DNA of 64,000 nt from an uncultured Bacteroidales bacterium (GTDB lineage: Bacteria; Bacteroidota; Bacteroidia; Bacteroidales; FEN-979). The notes beneath the pieces are model-generated. The model did no database searches, had not been told where the DNA came from, and saw nothing but the letters and a program-made list of their open reading frames with translations. The stretch is from positions 62,001 to 126,000 of the forward strand of contig CAJBYO010000029.1 in assembly GCA_903959905.1 (NCBI GenBank), written 5' to 3'. Position numbers and translations under genes: made by a program. This document shows positions 7,947-17,172 of this stretch, piece after piece (position 1 is the stretch's first letter; every line of letters starts with the position of its first letter).

Positions 7947-10900
7947 TTATTTCCTCGCACGTTTACGGGCAAGGCGGTTTGATCTTCTCCGCCTCATCCC
8001 GGCAATCATCTGCGCATCGATCAGCACCATGGCCGGTACAAATACCAGCGTGAGGAATGTGGCGAAGCTCAACCCGAAGATGATCGTCCATGAAAGCGGC
8101 CCCCAGAAAGCGACATTGTCGCCACCGAAGTAAAGGTGCGGGTTCAGTTCCGTAAACAGCGTCACGAAATTGATATTCATACCCACGGCAAGGGGCACAA
8201 GGCCAAGCATGGTTGCCGTGGCAGTGAGCACAACCGGAGTGATCCTTGTTTTGCCGGCCTGGATGATCGCATCCCTTGTTTTATAGCCACGTGATTTAAG
8301 TTCATCACCGAATTCAACGATCAGAATCCCGTTCCGCACGACGATGCCGCCAAGTGCTACAATTCCCAGTCCGGTCATGATCACGCTGATGGACATGCCG
8401 AAAATGGCAATGCCCAGAAATACCCCGATCACACTGAAAATGACTTCACTGAGGATGATGAACGACTTGCTGAGTGATCCGAACTGTGTGATGAGGATGA
8501 AAAAGATCAGGCCTATGGCGATCATCATCGCCTTGATCAGGAATACCATGGTTTCCGCCTGGTCTTCACGTTCGCCTGTGAGACTGATCTCAACGCCCTT
8601 GGTGATGTTGTAGCGCGGCACTGACTTGGTAATCATGGCCACAACTTCATTGGCGGTGTATCCCGACAGCACTTCCGATGACAGGGTGATGACACGCTTG
8701 AGGTTTTTCCTCTTGATGCCTCCATAAGTATCCCTGTAATGAATTGATGCAACTGAAGAGATAGGAATCTGCCTGAGCTGGCCCGAGTTCATGTCCCGAT
8801 AGGTGATCTTGGCATTGATAATATTGTTTACATTGTTGCGCTCACGGGCTGCATATCTCAACTGGATGGGATATTCATCCTCATCCTCCTTGTATTTGGA
8901 GATCTCTTTCCCGTAGATCGCGGTGCGCAACTCCATGCCGATCTGGCCAAGCGACAACCCTTCACGGTTTGCACGTTCCCGGTCAATGTCAATGATGATT
9001 TCCGGTTTGCTGTTATCAAAGTCAGATTTAAGCTGCTCAATGCCGGGGATGCGGAGTGAATCAAGGTAGGACTTGAACTTATAGGAGGTGGCTATCAGAT
9101 CGTCGAGGTTTTCGCCGGTGATCTCAATGTTGATCGGTTTTCCTGTGGGTGGCCCCATCCTGTTCTTTTCCACACTGATGGTGGCTCCCGGGATGTTTTT
9201 CATGTTGGCCCTGATACTGTCCATGATATCCTGGGTTGAAACCCCTTTGCGGAATTTACTCTCCGTAAAATTGACTGTGACTTTCCCTTTGTTGGAGGAG
9301 ACAGACCTGTCGAACATGTTGTCACCGGCACCAAATCCAACGTTGGTGATGATGGACTCAACCACCGGATTCTTTTCACCAAGGACCTTGGTTACTCGTT
9401 TTTCAACCAGCGTGGTCACAGAGTCTGTAACAGTCTGATCGGTTCCTTCCGGCATTTTAATAAAGACATTCACAAAGGTTGGATTGTTGTTCGGGAAGAA
9501 CAATACCTTGGGTTTCGCAACGCCGATCAGGAAGAAGCTGAAAAACAGCAGGGAGACAACCCCCGCAAGGATATACCAGGGTTTGCGTCCGCTTAGTGCA
9601 AGATCCAGGGTTTTTTCATACTTGTGAAGCACCCAGGGCCATGTTGAAGTCTGGAATTTCTGGATGGCCCCTTTCAGCACCAGCCTGTAAAAAAGGTTAA
9701 GGAGCAGGACAAAAATAAAGATGTTTCCGATAGCGAATCCACCTGCAGCGTATGAAATAAGGGCCAGCACGAGGAAAATGCCGCTGATGATCATCAGCCT
9801 TTTCCAGTCTGCTTTATGTTCAACCTCATCATATTCATGTTTCATGAAAGTAACGGCAAACACAGGGTTGATGATATACGCCACGAAAAGGGAGGCAAAC
9901 AGTGTCAGGATCAGGGTTACCGGCATGTAATGCATGAACTTCCCGACAATGCCGGGCCAGAATGCGAGCGGGAAAAACGGTGCGAGCGTAGTAAGGGTTC
10001 CTGAAAGGATAGGCAGGAAGACCTCTCCGGCGGCGTTCTTCGCCGCCTTCACAATATCGGGCTGATCCCTGTGAAGCCTGTGGGTGTTTTCAATGACCAC
10101 AATGGCATCATCAACAATGATACCAAGGGCGAAAATAAAGCCGAACATCACGATCATGTTCATGGTGAAGCCAAGGCTTGGCATGATCAGGTAGGCAACG
10201 AACATGGAAAGCGGAACCGAAAGTGCGACAAAGAAGGCATTGTTGAATCCCATGAAAAACATAAGCACAACGATCACCATGATAAAGCCAATGACGATGG
10301 TATTGTTGAGTTCCTCCAGGGTGCTTTTTGTAAAGCGCGACTGATCGCCGGTGATGTTCACGTTCAGGTCGGGCGGGTATGAAGACCTTTTCATCTGATC
10401 CATGATCTCCTTGATCTTGTCGGAGGCATTGATCAGGTTTTCCCCGCTTTTCTTGATCACATTCAGGGTGATCACATTCTTCCCGTCAAGCCGTGCGAAA
10501 CTTTCCTGGTCTTTAAAGGAATCCCTTACATCAGCAACATCCTGGATGTAGACAATGGCCCCGCTGGCCGATTTCAGCATGATGTTCTTAATCTGGTCGG
10601 GCGACTTGAACTGCCCGGCAAGCCGGATGGTGTACTTGGTGCCGAAGGAGGTAATGGTTCCAGCGGAAACAGTTACGTTCTCGGCAGATACAGCCGATTC
10701 AATGTCCCGGAATGAAACACTGGCAGCCTGCATCTTGTACATGTCAACATCAATCTGGATCTCACGTTCCAGCGCTCCAACGATGTCAACACGGGTGATC
10801 TCCTTCAGTGTTTCAATTTTATCCTGTGCATCCTCAGCATACTTCTTCAGTCTCTGGAGGTCATAATCGCCGGCCAGATTGATGTTCATGATGGGGATCT

Positions 10901-11336
10901 CTGAAATATCAAACTCCTTGATATCAGGCTCCTTGGGGAGATTGTTCGGAAGGTTTGTCTTCGCCTTGTCGACGGCATCACGCACCCGCTGCTTGGCTTC
11001 AGAGACATCAATACCCGGGTTGAACTCAACTACAATGGTTGAGAAATCCTGGATGGAGTTGCTGGTGATTTTCTTGACATCCGCCAGTGATTTACACTGT
11101 TTTTCAATGGGTCGTGTCACCAGGTTTTCCATGTCCTCCGGGGAGGTGCCCGGATACACCGTGTTCACAAGGATCGTCGGAATGACGATTTCGGGGAACT
11201 GTTCTTTGGGAATGCTGAAGTAGGATAATAATCCAAGGGTGGTGATGATGATGGTGAGCACGTAGATGCTCACTTTATTGTCAATGGACCAGCTTGTTGC
11301 AAAAAACTCTTTGAGTTTGTGTTGTTTTTCTTTCAT
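7947..11336 (-). CDS. RND-family efflux pump, inner-membrane subunit (HAE1-like)
   Basis: A 1129-residue inner-membrane proton-driven transporter. It shows the duplicated RND layout: TM1 near residue 21, a periplasmic porter loop, then a TM block with LGIIVDDAIVVIENTHR (the TM4 region with acidic residues expected for proton relay), then a second half. Two additional hydrophobic segments (about residues 530-575) lie between the usual TM6 and the second half, and the start of the second half is hydrophobic again near 605-630, so it may exceed the standard 12 helices. The C-terminus is Arg/Lys-rich. It is probably co-transcribed with the adaptor 12 bp upstream and works with the TolC channel encoded convergently. 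The substrate cannot be read from sequence. Confidence 0.93.
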   Translation of the reverse strand: MKEKQHKLKEFFATSWSIDNKVSIYVLTIIITTLGLLSYFSIPKEQFPEIVIPTILVNTVYPGTSPEDMENLVTRPIEKQCKSLADVKKITSNSIQDFSTIVVEFNPGIDVSEAKQRVRDAVDKAKTNLPNNLPKEPDIKEFDISEIPIMNINLAGDYDLQRLKKYAEDAQDKIETLKEITRVDIVGALEREIQIDVDMYKMQAASVSFRDIESAVSAENVTVSAGTITSFGTKYTIRLAGQFKSPDQIKNIMLKSASGAIVYIQDVADVRDSFKDQESFARLDGKNVITLNVIKKSGENLINASDKIKEIMDQMKRSSYPPDLNVNITGDQSRFTKSTLEELNNTIVIGFIMVIVVLMFFMGFNNAFFVALSVPLSMFVAYLIMPSLGFTMNMIVMFGFIFALGIIVDDAIVVIENTHRLHRDQPDIVKAAKNAAGEVFLPILSGTLTTLAPFFPLAFWPGIVGKFMHYMPVTLILTLFASLFVAYIINPVFAVTFMKHEYDEVEHKADWKRLMIISGIFLVLALISYAAGGFAIGNIFIFVLLLNLFYRLVLKGAIQKFQTSTWPWVLHKYEKTLDLALSGRKPWYILAGVVSLLFFSFFLIGVAKPKVLFFPNNNPTFVNVFIKMPEGTDQTVTDSVTTLVEKRVTKVLGEKNPVVESIITNVGFGAGDNMFDRSVSSNKGKVTVNFTESKFRKGVSTQDIMDSIRANMKNIPGATISVEKNRMGPPTGKPINIEITGENLDDLIATSYKFKSYLDSLRIPGIEQLKSDFDNSKPEIIIDIDRERANREGLSLGQIGMELRTAIYGKEISKYKEDEDEYPIQLRYAARERNNVNNIINAKITYRDMNSGQLRQIPISSVASIHYRDTYGGIKRKNLKRVITLSSEVLSGYTANEVVAMITKSVPRYNITKGVEISLTGEREDQAETMVFLIKAMMIAIGLIFFILITQFGSLSKSFIILSEVIFSVIGVFLGIAIFGMSISVIMTGLGIVALGGIVVRNGILIVEFGDELKSRGYKTRDAIIQAGKTRITPVVLTATATMLGLVPLAVGMNINFVTLFTELNPHLYFGGDNVAFWGPLSWTIIFGLSFATFLTLVFVPAMVLIDAQMIAGMRRRRSNRLARKRARK

Positions 11337-11348
11337 CGTGTCGTCAGG

Positions 11349-12467
11349 TTAGTAGGCAATTGGCTGGCCATTGTAGAGGTCTTTGTATCCGGCTGTGATG
11401 ATCTTGTCGCCCTCCTGCAGTCCGCTCACGACTTCTGTGAGGCCGTTATACGACACGGTGGGCGTAATGGCACGCTTGCGGGCGATCTTCTGACCGTTTT
11501 CCTCCACCGCTACATACACGAACTGGCCTTCATCCCTTGAATTCTGAATGTAGTTCTGGGGAATGGCAATGGCCGACGGATTGGTATAATCCTTGATCTT
11601 GAGTACCGCGATCATATTGGCACGGAAGGTGAGGGATGAAGAAGGAATCTCAGCTTCAACCAGGAAAGTGCGGTTGGTTGGATTAATGTATTTACTTGCG
11701 AAAGTGACCTTGTTGTCCAGTTCCTGCTTGAGGTCAGGCAGGTATATTTTTACCTGATCGCCTACCTGAACCTTGGATGAATATGCTTCTCCGACATCGG
11801 CGAGTGCCTTGGCTTTGGAAAAATTGACGATCCGGAAGGCGGGAATGGGTGAGGCCGGTGAAGCCAGCTGGCCTACCTTGATAGGGATATCTTCAACCGT
11901 TCCGCTGATCGGAGCGAAGATGACCGACATTTTAATCTGCTCGTCAAGGGTGGAAATGCCATTCTGAACCGACTCCATGTCATTCTTTGCTTTCAGGTAC
12001 TGAATCTCTGAACCGATTTTTTGGTCCCAGAGCGTTTTCTGGCGGTTGTAGATGTCGGTCACAAATGCAAGCTTGTTTTTCAGATCGGTCAGCTGCTGCT
12101 TGAGCACTTCGGCATCAAGTTCGGCAAGGACCTGCCCTTTGGTTACCGCTTCGCCTTCATGTACCCGGATTTTTGTCACCATGCCGCCCTGGTTCCTGGG
12201 GTTAACGGCTATATTCTCATTGCCGTCAATACGGCCCTGTACTTCGATGTAATGCTCAAATGACTGTTTGGTGACCGTCTCTACAGTGACCGTGGCAGAT
12301 GACTGGGTGCCAGCAGGGGTCAGTTCTTTTTCCAGCGCTGCGATCTGTTCGGTAAGCTTGTCGTGTTCTTTTTTCAGTTGTTCGAGTTGGGCCTTTTTAT
12401 CCCCGGTTTTGCCACCGCATCCGGCTAGAATGATTAACATGCCGGAAATAAGGAATATCTTTTTCAT
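11349..12467 (-). CDS. RND efflux periplasmic adaptor (membrane fusion protein), lipoprotein
   Basis: A 372-residue protein with a lipoprotein signal (MKKIFLISGMLIILAGCGGK, lipobox LAGC). It has the adaptor order: coiled coil, beta-barrel/lipoyl half-motif (GMVTKIRVHEGEAVTKGQVL), alpha-hairpin, second lipoyl half (SVIFAPISGTVEDIPIKVGQ), then beta-barrel and membrane-proximal domains. It links the RND pump to the TolC channel in the periplasm. The start chosen is the ATG opening the lipoprotein signal; upstream in-frame codons have no export signal, and the minus-strand promoter element at 12522 lies between the two possible starts and this ATG. Confidence 0.92.
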   Translation of the reverse strand: MKKIFLISGMLIILAGCGGKTGDKKAQLEQLKKEHDKLTEQIAALEKELTPAGTQSSATVTVETVTKQSFEHYIEVQGRIDGNENIAVNPRNQGGMVTKIRVHEGEAVTKGQVLAELDAEVLKQQLTDLKNKLAFVTDIYNRQKTLWDQKIGSEIQYLKAKNDMESVQNGISTLDEQIKMSVIFAPISGTVEDIPIKVGQLASPASPIPAFRIVNFSKAKALADVGEAYSSKVQVGDQVKIYLPDLKQELDNKVTFASKYINPTNRTFLVEAEIPSSSLTFRANMIAVLKIKDYTNPSAIAIPQNYIQNSRDEGQFVYVAVEENGQKIARKRAITPTVSYNGLTEVVSGLQEGDKIITAGYKDLYNGQPIAY

Positions 12468-12521
12468 AACGGAATTATAATTGGTAAGTTTTGTATGGTC
12501 TGAGCTTCGTATTCTGGAGTG

Positions 12522-12529
12522 CAAAGATA
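12522..12529 (-). promoter_or_regulatory. -7 element (TATCTTTG) for the adaptor-pump operon
   Basis: TATCTTTG on the minus strand, about 55 bp upstream of the adaptor ATG. It fits TAnnTTTG. It lies in the divergent intergenic region shared with the second TetR gene, a natural place for its operator; no obvious operator palindrome was seen. Confidence 0.45.
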
Positions 12530-12588
12530 GGAATTTTCGCCACTGAAAAAACTTTTCATCTTAAAATCGTTTCCAATGCTCTTTTGCG

Positions 12589-12596
12589 TATTTTTG
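12589..12596 (+). promoter_or_regulatory. -7 element (TATTTTTG) abutting the second TetR start
   Basis: TATTTTTG ends only four bases before the ATG at 12601. Transcription would start at or near the ATG, suggesting a leaderless or nearly leaderless mRNA. Confidence 0.35.
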
Positions 12597-12600
12597 CAGC

Positions 12601-13224
12601 ATGAATCCTAAAGCAATCAGCATTCTGGAGAAGGTTGGCAAGATCTACCACCGATATGGGATCAAGAGTGTGACCATGGATGATGTGGCCCGTCAACTGG
12701 GAATCTCAAAGAAGACCATTTATGAATTTTTCAATGATAAGGAAGACCTGATCAGGCAGGTTCTCCTGTTTGAGCATGATCATAACTGCGTTTATCTCAA
12801 GGATATTGAAGGTAAGCAGTTGAATGCCATTGAAGAGTTGTTTGAGGTTTACAAGATGATCAACATCATGTTGAGGGAATTCAATCCCTCCATGGAGTAT
12901 GATATCCGAAAATACTACCCCAACCTTTTCCTTAAAATCCGTGATATAAGGCGGAAAAGGATGATGGAATCAGTTTACAACAACCTTAACCAGGGGAAAA
13001 AGGAGGGGCTCTACCGCAGGGAACTTGATTCCAGGATCATCGCGAAACTGCATGTTTACCGCACAGAGAGCCTCTTTGACAACGATATGTTCACCACGGA
13101 AGAGCTGACCTCCCTTAAAATGTTCCACGAAGTGTTCCTTTACCATCTCCACGGAATACTCAGCCACGAAGGCCGCGCCTTTTTTGAAAGTAACTTTGAC
13201 AAGTTCAAGGCAACGCTTTTGTAA
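12601..13224 (+). CDS. TetR/AcrR-family regulator divergent from the RND operon
   Basis: A 207-residue protein with the TetR DNA-binding helix-turn-helix TMDDVARQLGISKKTIYEFF at the N-terminus. It is paralogous to the regulator at 5949 across the whole length. It is transcribed divergently from the adaptor-pump unit, the usual arrangement for a TetR repressor of an efflux operon; repression is inferred, not shown. The stop lies inside the first arm of a GC-rich inverted repeat (13223-13319) that could end its transcript. Confidence 0.86.
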   Translation: MNPKAISILEKVGKIYHRYGIKSVTMDDVARQLGISKKTIYEFFNDKEDLIRQVLLFEHDHNCVYLKDIEGKQLNAIEELFEVYKMINIMLREFNPSMEYDIRKYYPNLFLKIRDIRRKRMMESVYNNLNQGKKEGLYRRELDSRIIAKLHVYRTESLFDNDMFTTEELTSLKMFHEVFLYHLHGILSHEGRAFFESNFDKFKATLL

Positions 13225-13323
13225 GCGGACGAGCGGACGAGCGGACAGGTGAACCAGTGAACACCTTGCTCGTATGTTCTCCTGTCCGTCCGCCTGTCCG
13301 CTTGTCCGCCTGTCCGCTTTTTT
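13223..13323. repeat. GCGGAC-word repeat forming a long inverted repeat; possible terminator
   Basis: Arm 1 (13223-13249) is built from AGCGGACG units. Arm 2 (13293-13319) is close to its reverse complement (about 24 of 27 positions) and is followed by a T-run at 13318-13323. The same GCGGAC/GGACAGG words reappear at 21409-21488. As a stem plus T-run it could terminate the TetR transcript. Confidence 0.7.
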
Positions 13324-13389
13324 CGTATTTTTACACCCCTCAGGCAACTTAATTTCCTGATTCACGTCTGATTAAATAGCAAACGTTGG

Positions 13390-13962
13390 ATGCTTGTTGA
13401 TGATGCCATAATTGAAGGTTGCGTAGTTGGAAAGCGCAGTGCCCAGAACGCCCTTTATCGCAAATATGCAGCGGTAATGTTGGCGGTGTGCCTGCGGTAT
13501 GCCCAAAATCATGATGAAGCGGAAGACATTCTTCAGGAAGCGTTCCTTAAAATATTTCAGAACATCAATTCGTACAGGAAAGAGGGTTCATTTGAAGGCT
13601 GGATGAAGAGGATCATGATCAACCATGCCCTGAATTATTACCGGAAAAGTCGGAAACAGCCCTTCCTGGAAGATATTGAGAATATCAATGAAACAGAGAT
13701 CATGGACAAGGACGACCAATCGGCCATGCACGCTCCGGTATCAGCAGAAAAACTGACTGCGCTTATCCAGATGCTACCTCCCGGTTACCGGATTGTTTTT
13801 AACATGTATGTTTTTGAAGAATACAGCCATAAGGAGATTTCAGCAGAGCTGAACATCTCTGAAAACACCTCAAAAACACAGCTTCTTAAAGCAAGAAGAA
13901 TGCTCCGCAGAAAATTATCAGAATTAAATCTTTTGAAAAATACAGGATTAGAGAATGAGTGA
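13390..13962 (+). CDS. ECF-family RNA polymerase sigma factor (module 1)
   Basis: A 190-residue ECF sigma-70 factor. Region 2 is near residues 20-90 (NHDEAEDILQEAFLKIFQNI, GSFEGWMKRIMINHALNYYR). Region 4 is near 120-180 (LPPGYRIVFNMYVFEEYSHK, then a helix-turn-helix EISAELNISENTSKTQLLKA). It directs RNA polymerase to a specific promoter set when released from its anti-sigma factor. The stop overlaps the start of the next gene by 8 bp, indicating translational coupling to the anti-sigma-like partner. Confidence 0.92.
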   Translation: MLVDDAIIEGCVVGKRSAQNALYRKYAAVMLAVCLRYAQNHDEAEDILQEAFLKIFQNINSYRKEGSFEGWMKRIMINHALNYYRKSRKQPFLEDIENINETEIMDKDDQSAMHAPVSAEKLTALIQMLPPGYRIVFNMYVFEEYSHKEISAELNISENTSKTQLLKARRMLRRKLSELNLLKNTGLENE

Positions 13963-15361
13963 AAATTATGACTATAAGGCGTTTGATGAAGGGGGGGCTG
14001 ATGAGCTTCTGCGAAAGTCCATGGAGGGCTATCGCGTGGAGCCAAGTCCCGGCCTTTGGAAAAGCATCAGCCGAAAGTTGTTGCGGAACGAGCTGATCCG
14101 CTTCAACTTTACCAATCTTTCCCCAAAAGCCTGGCTTGCAGGTTCTTTGGGGTTGCTGTTGATCGTTACGGTTCTTTACGTTGGCACCAGGGGGGTGCCT
14201 GACCTGGTCATTCCAGCACCACTGCCAACGGTCCCTGTTGGTGTCGGCCCATCCGGCCCGGCAAGGGAAGGGCAAACATCTGCCACACCGGCCAGCACTT
14301 CGCATGTCAGCCATGTTGAACAGCCGGTGACGAAACAGCCTGTTCACGCAAAGGACAGCTTTCTGTCGGCGTTGACGGCGCCAAAGGCGAAGCCAGTACT
14401 TATCGCTTCAGCTCAACCGGTGCGATCCGGATCAAAATACAATGTCGTGAATGAACCGGTCGAATCACTTTCCAGAGCAGGTTCTGTACCTTCCACCGGT
14501 TATGAAACGACTTTGGCTGCTAATGAAGGATTAGTCCACGTCATCCCGTTAAAAGGATTTGTTCAGTGCACCCCGCCGGTTGCCGATACCATCATCACCA
14601 TCAGCAATGCCTCCGGGGTGCTGAAATTCAGGAAAGACAAACAGGCCTCCGGGCAATTCTTCTCTGCAGGATTGGGAATCACCCCCGAGGCTGCTTTCTA
14701 TTCACAGCCCGATGCCTATTCAAAAATCAATGTATGGATGAATGGTGCGTTTACTTACCACATTTCACGTTTTTCGGTTTCCACGGGCGCCGGACTGGGT
14801 TATGTGTATGACCTGGGGAAATACAAGGTTGATTACAAGAGCCATGACAGCATTGGTTATTACACAGGTGTCACTTCTTATAGCATAGGCAACGACGGTG
14901 AGATTCATTACAATACACAAACCGTCAGCGTTTATGACAGCCTTCAGCACCAGTCTGATTACCGCACCAATAACCGTTACGCTTATCTCCAGGTACCTTT
15001 GCTGTTTGGATACCGCTTGTTTGAATCCAACCGGGTAAGCCTCACTTTTGAGGCAGGGCCGGCCGTGTCGGTGCTCCTTGGCTCGCGTAAATCTGACCCT
15101 GTAATCAACTATCAGAATGCCACCATCATTCGCGTGGATGACGACACGCCGGTGAGGCGCTCCGTTAACTGGCAGGTATGGGCAAACCTTTACCTTGAAC
15201 TGCGGATGACCAGACAGATCAGCCTGTACTTTGAGCCAGGTTTCAAGTATTACCTTAAACCGATGGCAGAGCAGGAGGGTGTTACGTTTAAGGCGCCGCT
15301 GACGGTGGGCCTGGGCGTCGGGCTACAGTTCAATTTCGGACAAAAAAAGACCAGACCATGA
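13955..15361 (+). CDS. Anti-sigma-like membrane protein with C-terminal beta-barrel domain
   Basis: A 468-residue protein. The cytoplasmic N-terminus (about 1-60, ending SPGLWKSISRKLLRNELIRF) resembles the short anti-sigma segment seen downstream of Bacteroidota ECF genes. One hydrophobic helix follows (AWLAGSLGLLLIVTVLYVG, about 64-82), then a Pro/Thr/Ser-rich spacer to about 170. The last ~240 residues have alternating beta-strands (FSAGLGITPEAAFYSQP to TVGLGVGLQFNFGQ) like small outer-membrane barrel domains (OMP_b-brl type). It probably senses envelope conditions and holds the upstream sigma factor. The topology, inner-membrane helix plus outer-membrane-type barrel, is notable. It overlaps both neighbours (8 bp upstream, 4 bp ATGA downstream). 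Confidence 0.72.
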   Translation: MSENYDYKAFDEGGADELLRKSMEGYRVEPSPGLWKSISRKLLRNELIRFNFTNLSPKAWLAGSLGLLLIVTVLYVGTRGVPDLVIPAPLPTVPVGVGPSGPAREGQTSATPASTSHVSHVEQPVTKQPVHAKDSFLSALTAPKAKPVLIASAQPVRSGSKYNVVNEPVESLSRAGSVPSTGYETTLAANEGLVHVIPLKGFVQCTPPVADTIITISNASGVLKFRKDKQASGQFFSAGLGITPEAAFYSQPDAYSKINVWMNGAFTYHISRFSVSTGAGLGYVYDLGKYKVDYKSHDSIGYYTGVTSYSIGNDGEIHYNTQTVSVYDSLQHQSDYRTNNRYAYLQVPLLFGYRLFESNRVSLTFEAGPAVSVLLGSRKSDPVINYQNATIIRVDDDTPVRRSVNWQVWANLYLELRMTRQISLYFEPGFKYYLKPMAEQEGVTFKAPLTVGLGVGLQFNFGQKKTRP

Positions 15362-17130
15362 GAGCCGTTTGTATGATCCTGATACTGTACCTCGCCGCCT
15401 GGCAGGTTCCTGCTCAAACTGCAGATGCAGTTTACAATACCGTATCCTGCAGTGCTTCCTTTTCTTCGGAAATTGATCCGTTGAACCCGATGACCGTGCA
15501 CTTCCATGACAACTCCGGCGGACAGATCACCCTATGGCAGTGGAATTTCGGAGATGGTTCCACTTCTACAACACAGAATCCGGTGCATACCTATGCCTCC
15601 GGAGGGACCTATTTCGTGTGTCTGACGGTTTCAAACTCCGACCCACTGTTTACCTGTCACGATGTGATGTGCATTGCCATTACGATTCATGAACCGGGTA
15701 CGTGCGTTGCCGATTATCATTACACTTTTGATGCCGTTGACCAGTTTAAAGTCAGGTTCACAGACCTGTCAACGGGAAACATCAACCGCTGGCACTGGAA
15801 CTTTGGTGATGGTACCTACTCCGATGACCGGAATCCAAATCACACCTTTGCAACCTTCGGCAAGTACAATGTTTGCCTGACGGCCTATAACTCCGACTCG
15901 GCTGCTACCTGTACGGATGTTAAATGCGACACTGTGGCGATAACCACACCGGCGGTTTGCCATGCCGACTTCGTAAGTGAACTGGATACATTGAACCCGA
16001 TGCCCAATACGTATAGGTTTTACAGCATCTCATCGGGAGAACCGAACAGGTTCCGCTGGAAATTTGACGACGGTTTCACTTCTGATGCCCAGCATGTGAC
16101 CCATCATTTTCAATCGTATGGCACACATGAAGTCTGCCTTGTTGTAAAAAAGGAGGAGCATGGGGTTGTTGTGTGTGCTGATTCAACGTGTAAAGCCATT
16201 GTTTCTGCAAAGTATTTCGACCTGGGAGGGCATATGTTTGCAGGCAGCTTTCCGATCAATAATCCTGTTAACCAGGGTGATACAGGCGTGGTATATCTTT
16301 TCAGGGCGGAAGGTACGAAGCTGTTGCCACAGGACACATCTGTATTTTCAAATATGGGGTACTATGCATTTCCTAAAACCCTGAATGGCTCCTACATCAT
16401 TCGGGCAATGCTTACACCAGGCTCGACCCACTATGCAAAGTATTTTCCTTCCTATTACGGCAATACGATGCATTGGAAGGGTGCCGGCATCCTGCAATTG
16501 ACAGACAGTAACTCCTACGTGTCCGACATACACATGTTGTCAACTGCTGATACTATTGCAGGCCCCGGGATAATCAGGGGAATGGTGCAGCGGGCATATT
16601 CACCGGGAAACTCCGGTGCAATGCCGATTACGGAAGTAGTGGTTTTCAATGACCGGATGAACCCTGTGAAGTTTGCCTTTACCGATAAATGGGGGCAATT
16701 TGAATTCACGAACATGCCTTACGGTGCATATCAGTTGTACGTTGAAGTACCGGGGAAATACTCACGGTTAACGTCGGTATGGATTGACGCAGCCGGACCT
16801 GTCGCCGACAGCATCCGCCTGGAGGTTTTCAATCATGATGTTACTGCAGTGCCCCTGATTGCAGGACAGGGGATCAGAACAGGAGATTTGTTCCCGAACC
16901 CGGCAGCCACTTCTGTCAGCCTGCAAGTTGAGCTTGCCCAAAACACAGAACTGAAGTTTGTTATAAGAACGCTTACCGGAACGGTGGCATGGACAGGATC
17001 AATCAACTGCCATGCAGGATCGAACACGGTCACTGTGCCTTTATATTCTGTGAAGGCCGGAATGTACCTGTTCATGATAAACATGCCTGACGGAACCCTG
17101 GTTGCTGCAAAAAAACTTCTCCGGTACTGA
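15358..17130 (+). CDS. Secreted PKD-repeat protein with T9SS sorting domain
   Basis: A 590-residue protein with a signal peptide (MRAVCMILILYLAAWQVPAQ). Three PKD-like Ig repeats each carry the core WxFGDG or a variant: WNFGDGSTS near residue 62, WNFGDGTYS near 145 and WKFDDGFTS near 234. Each is bracketed by paired cysteines. A carboxypeptidase-regulatory-like beta-sandwich follows (about 410-490). The tail has LFPNPAATSVSLQVE and KAGMYLF, ending KKLLRY, a T9SS type A sorting domain. It is likely a surface or secreted adhesin-like protein. It overlaps the barrel gene by ATGA and is therefore in the same operon as the sigma factor, so it is probably one of its targets. Confidence 0.85.
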   Translation: MRAVCMILILYLAAWQVPAQTADAVYNTVSCSASFSSEIDPLNPMTVHFHDNSGGQITLWQWNFGDGSTSTTQNPVHTYASGGTYFVCLTVSNSDPLFTCHDVMCIAITIHEPGTCVADYHYTFDAVDQFKVRFTDLSTGNINRWHWNFGDGTYSDDRNPNHTFATFGKYNVCLTAYNSDSAATCTDVKCDTVAITTPAVCHADFVSELDTLNPMPNTYRFYSISSGEPNRFRWKFDDGFTSDAQHVTHHFQSYGTHEVCLVVKKEEHGVVVCADSTCKAIVSAKYFDLGGHMFAGSFPINNPVNQGDTGVVYLFRAEGTKLLPQDTSVFSNMGYYAFPKTLNGSYIIRAMLTPGSTHYAKYFPSYYGNTMHWKGAGILQLTDSNSYVSDIHMLSTADTIAGPGIIRGMVQRAYSPGNSGAMPITEVVVFNDRMNPVKFAFTDKWGQFEFTNMPYGAYQLYVEVPGKYSRLTSVWIDAAGPVADSIRLEVFNHDVTAVPLIAGQGIRTGDLFPNPAATSVSLQVELAQNTELKFVIRTLTGTVAWTGSINCHAGSNTVTVPLYSVKAGMYLFMINMPDGTLVAAKKLLRY

Positions 17131-17172
17131 GAAATAATTTTCTAAATTTACTGTTCCAACATCTGCCACCCC

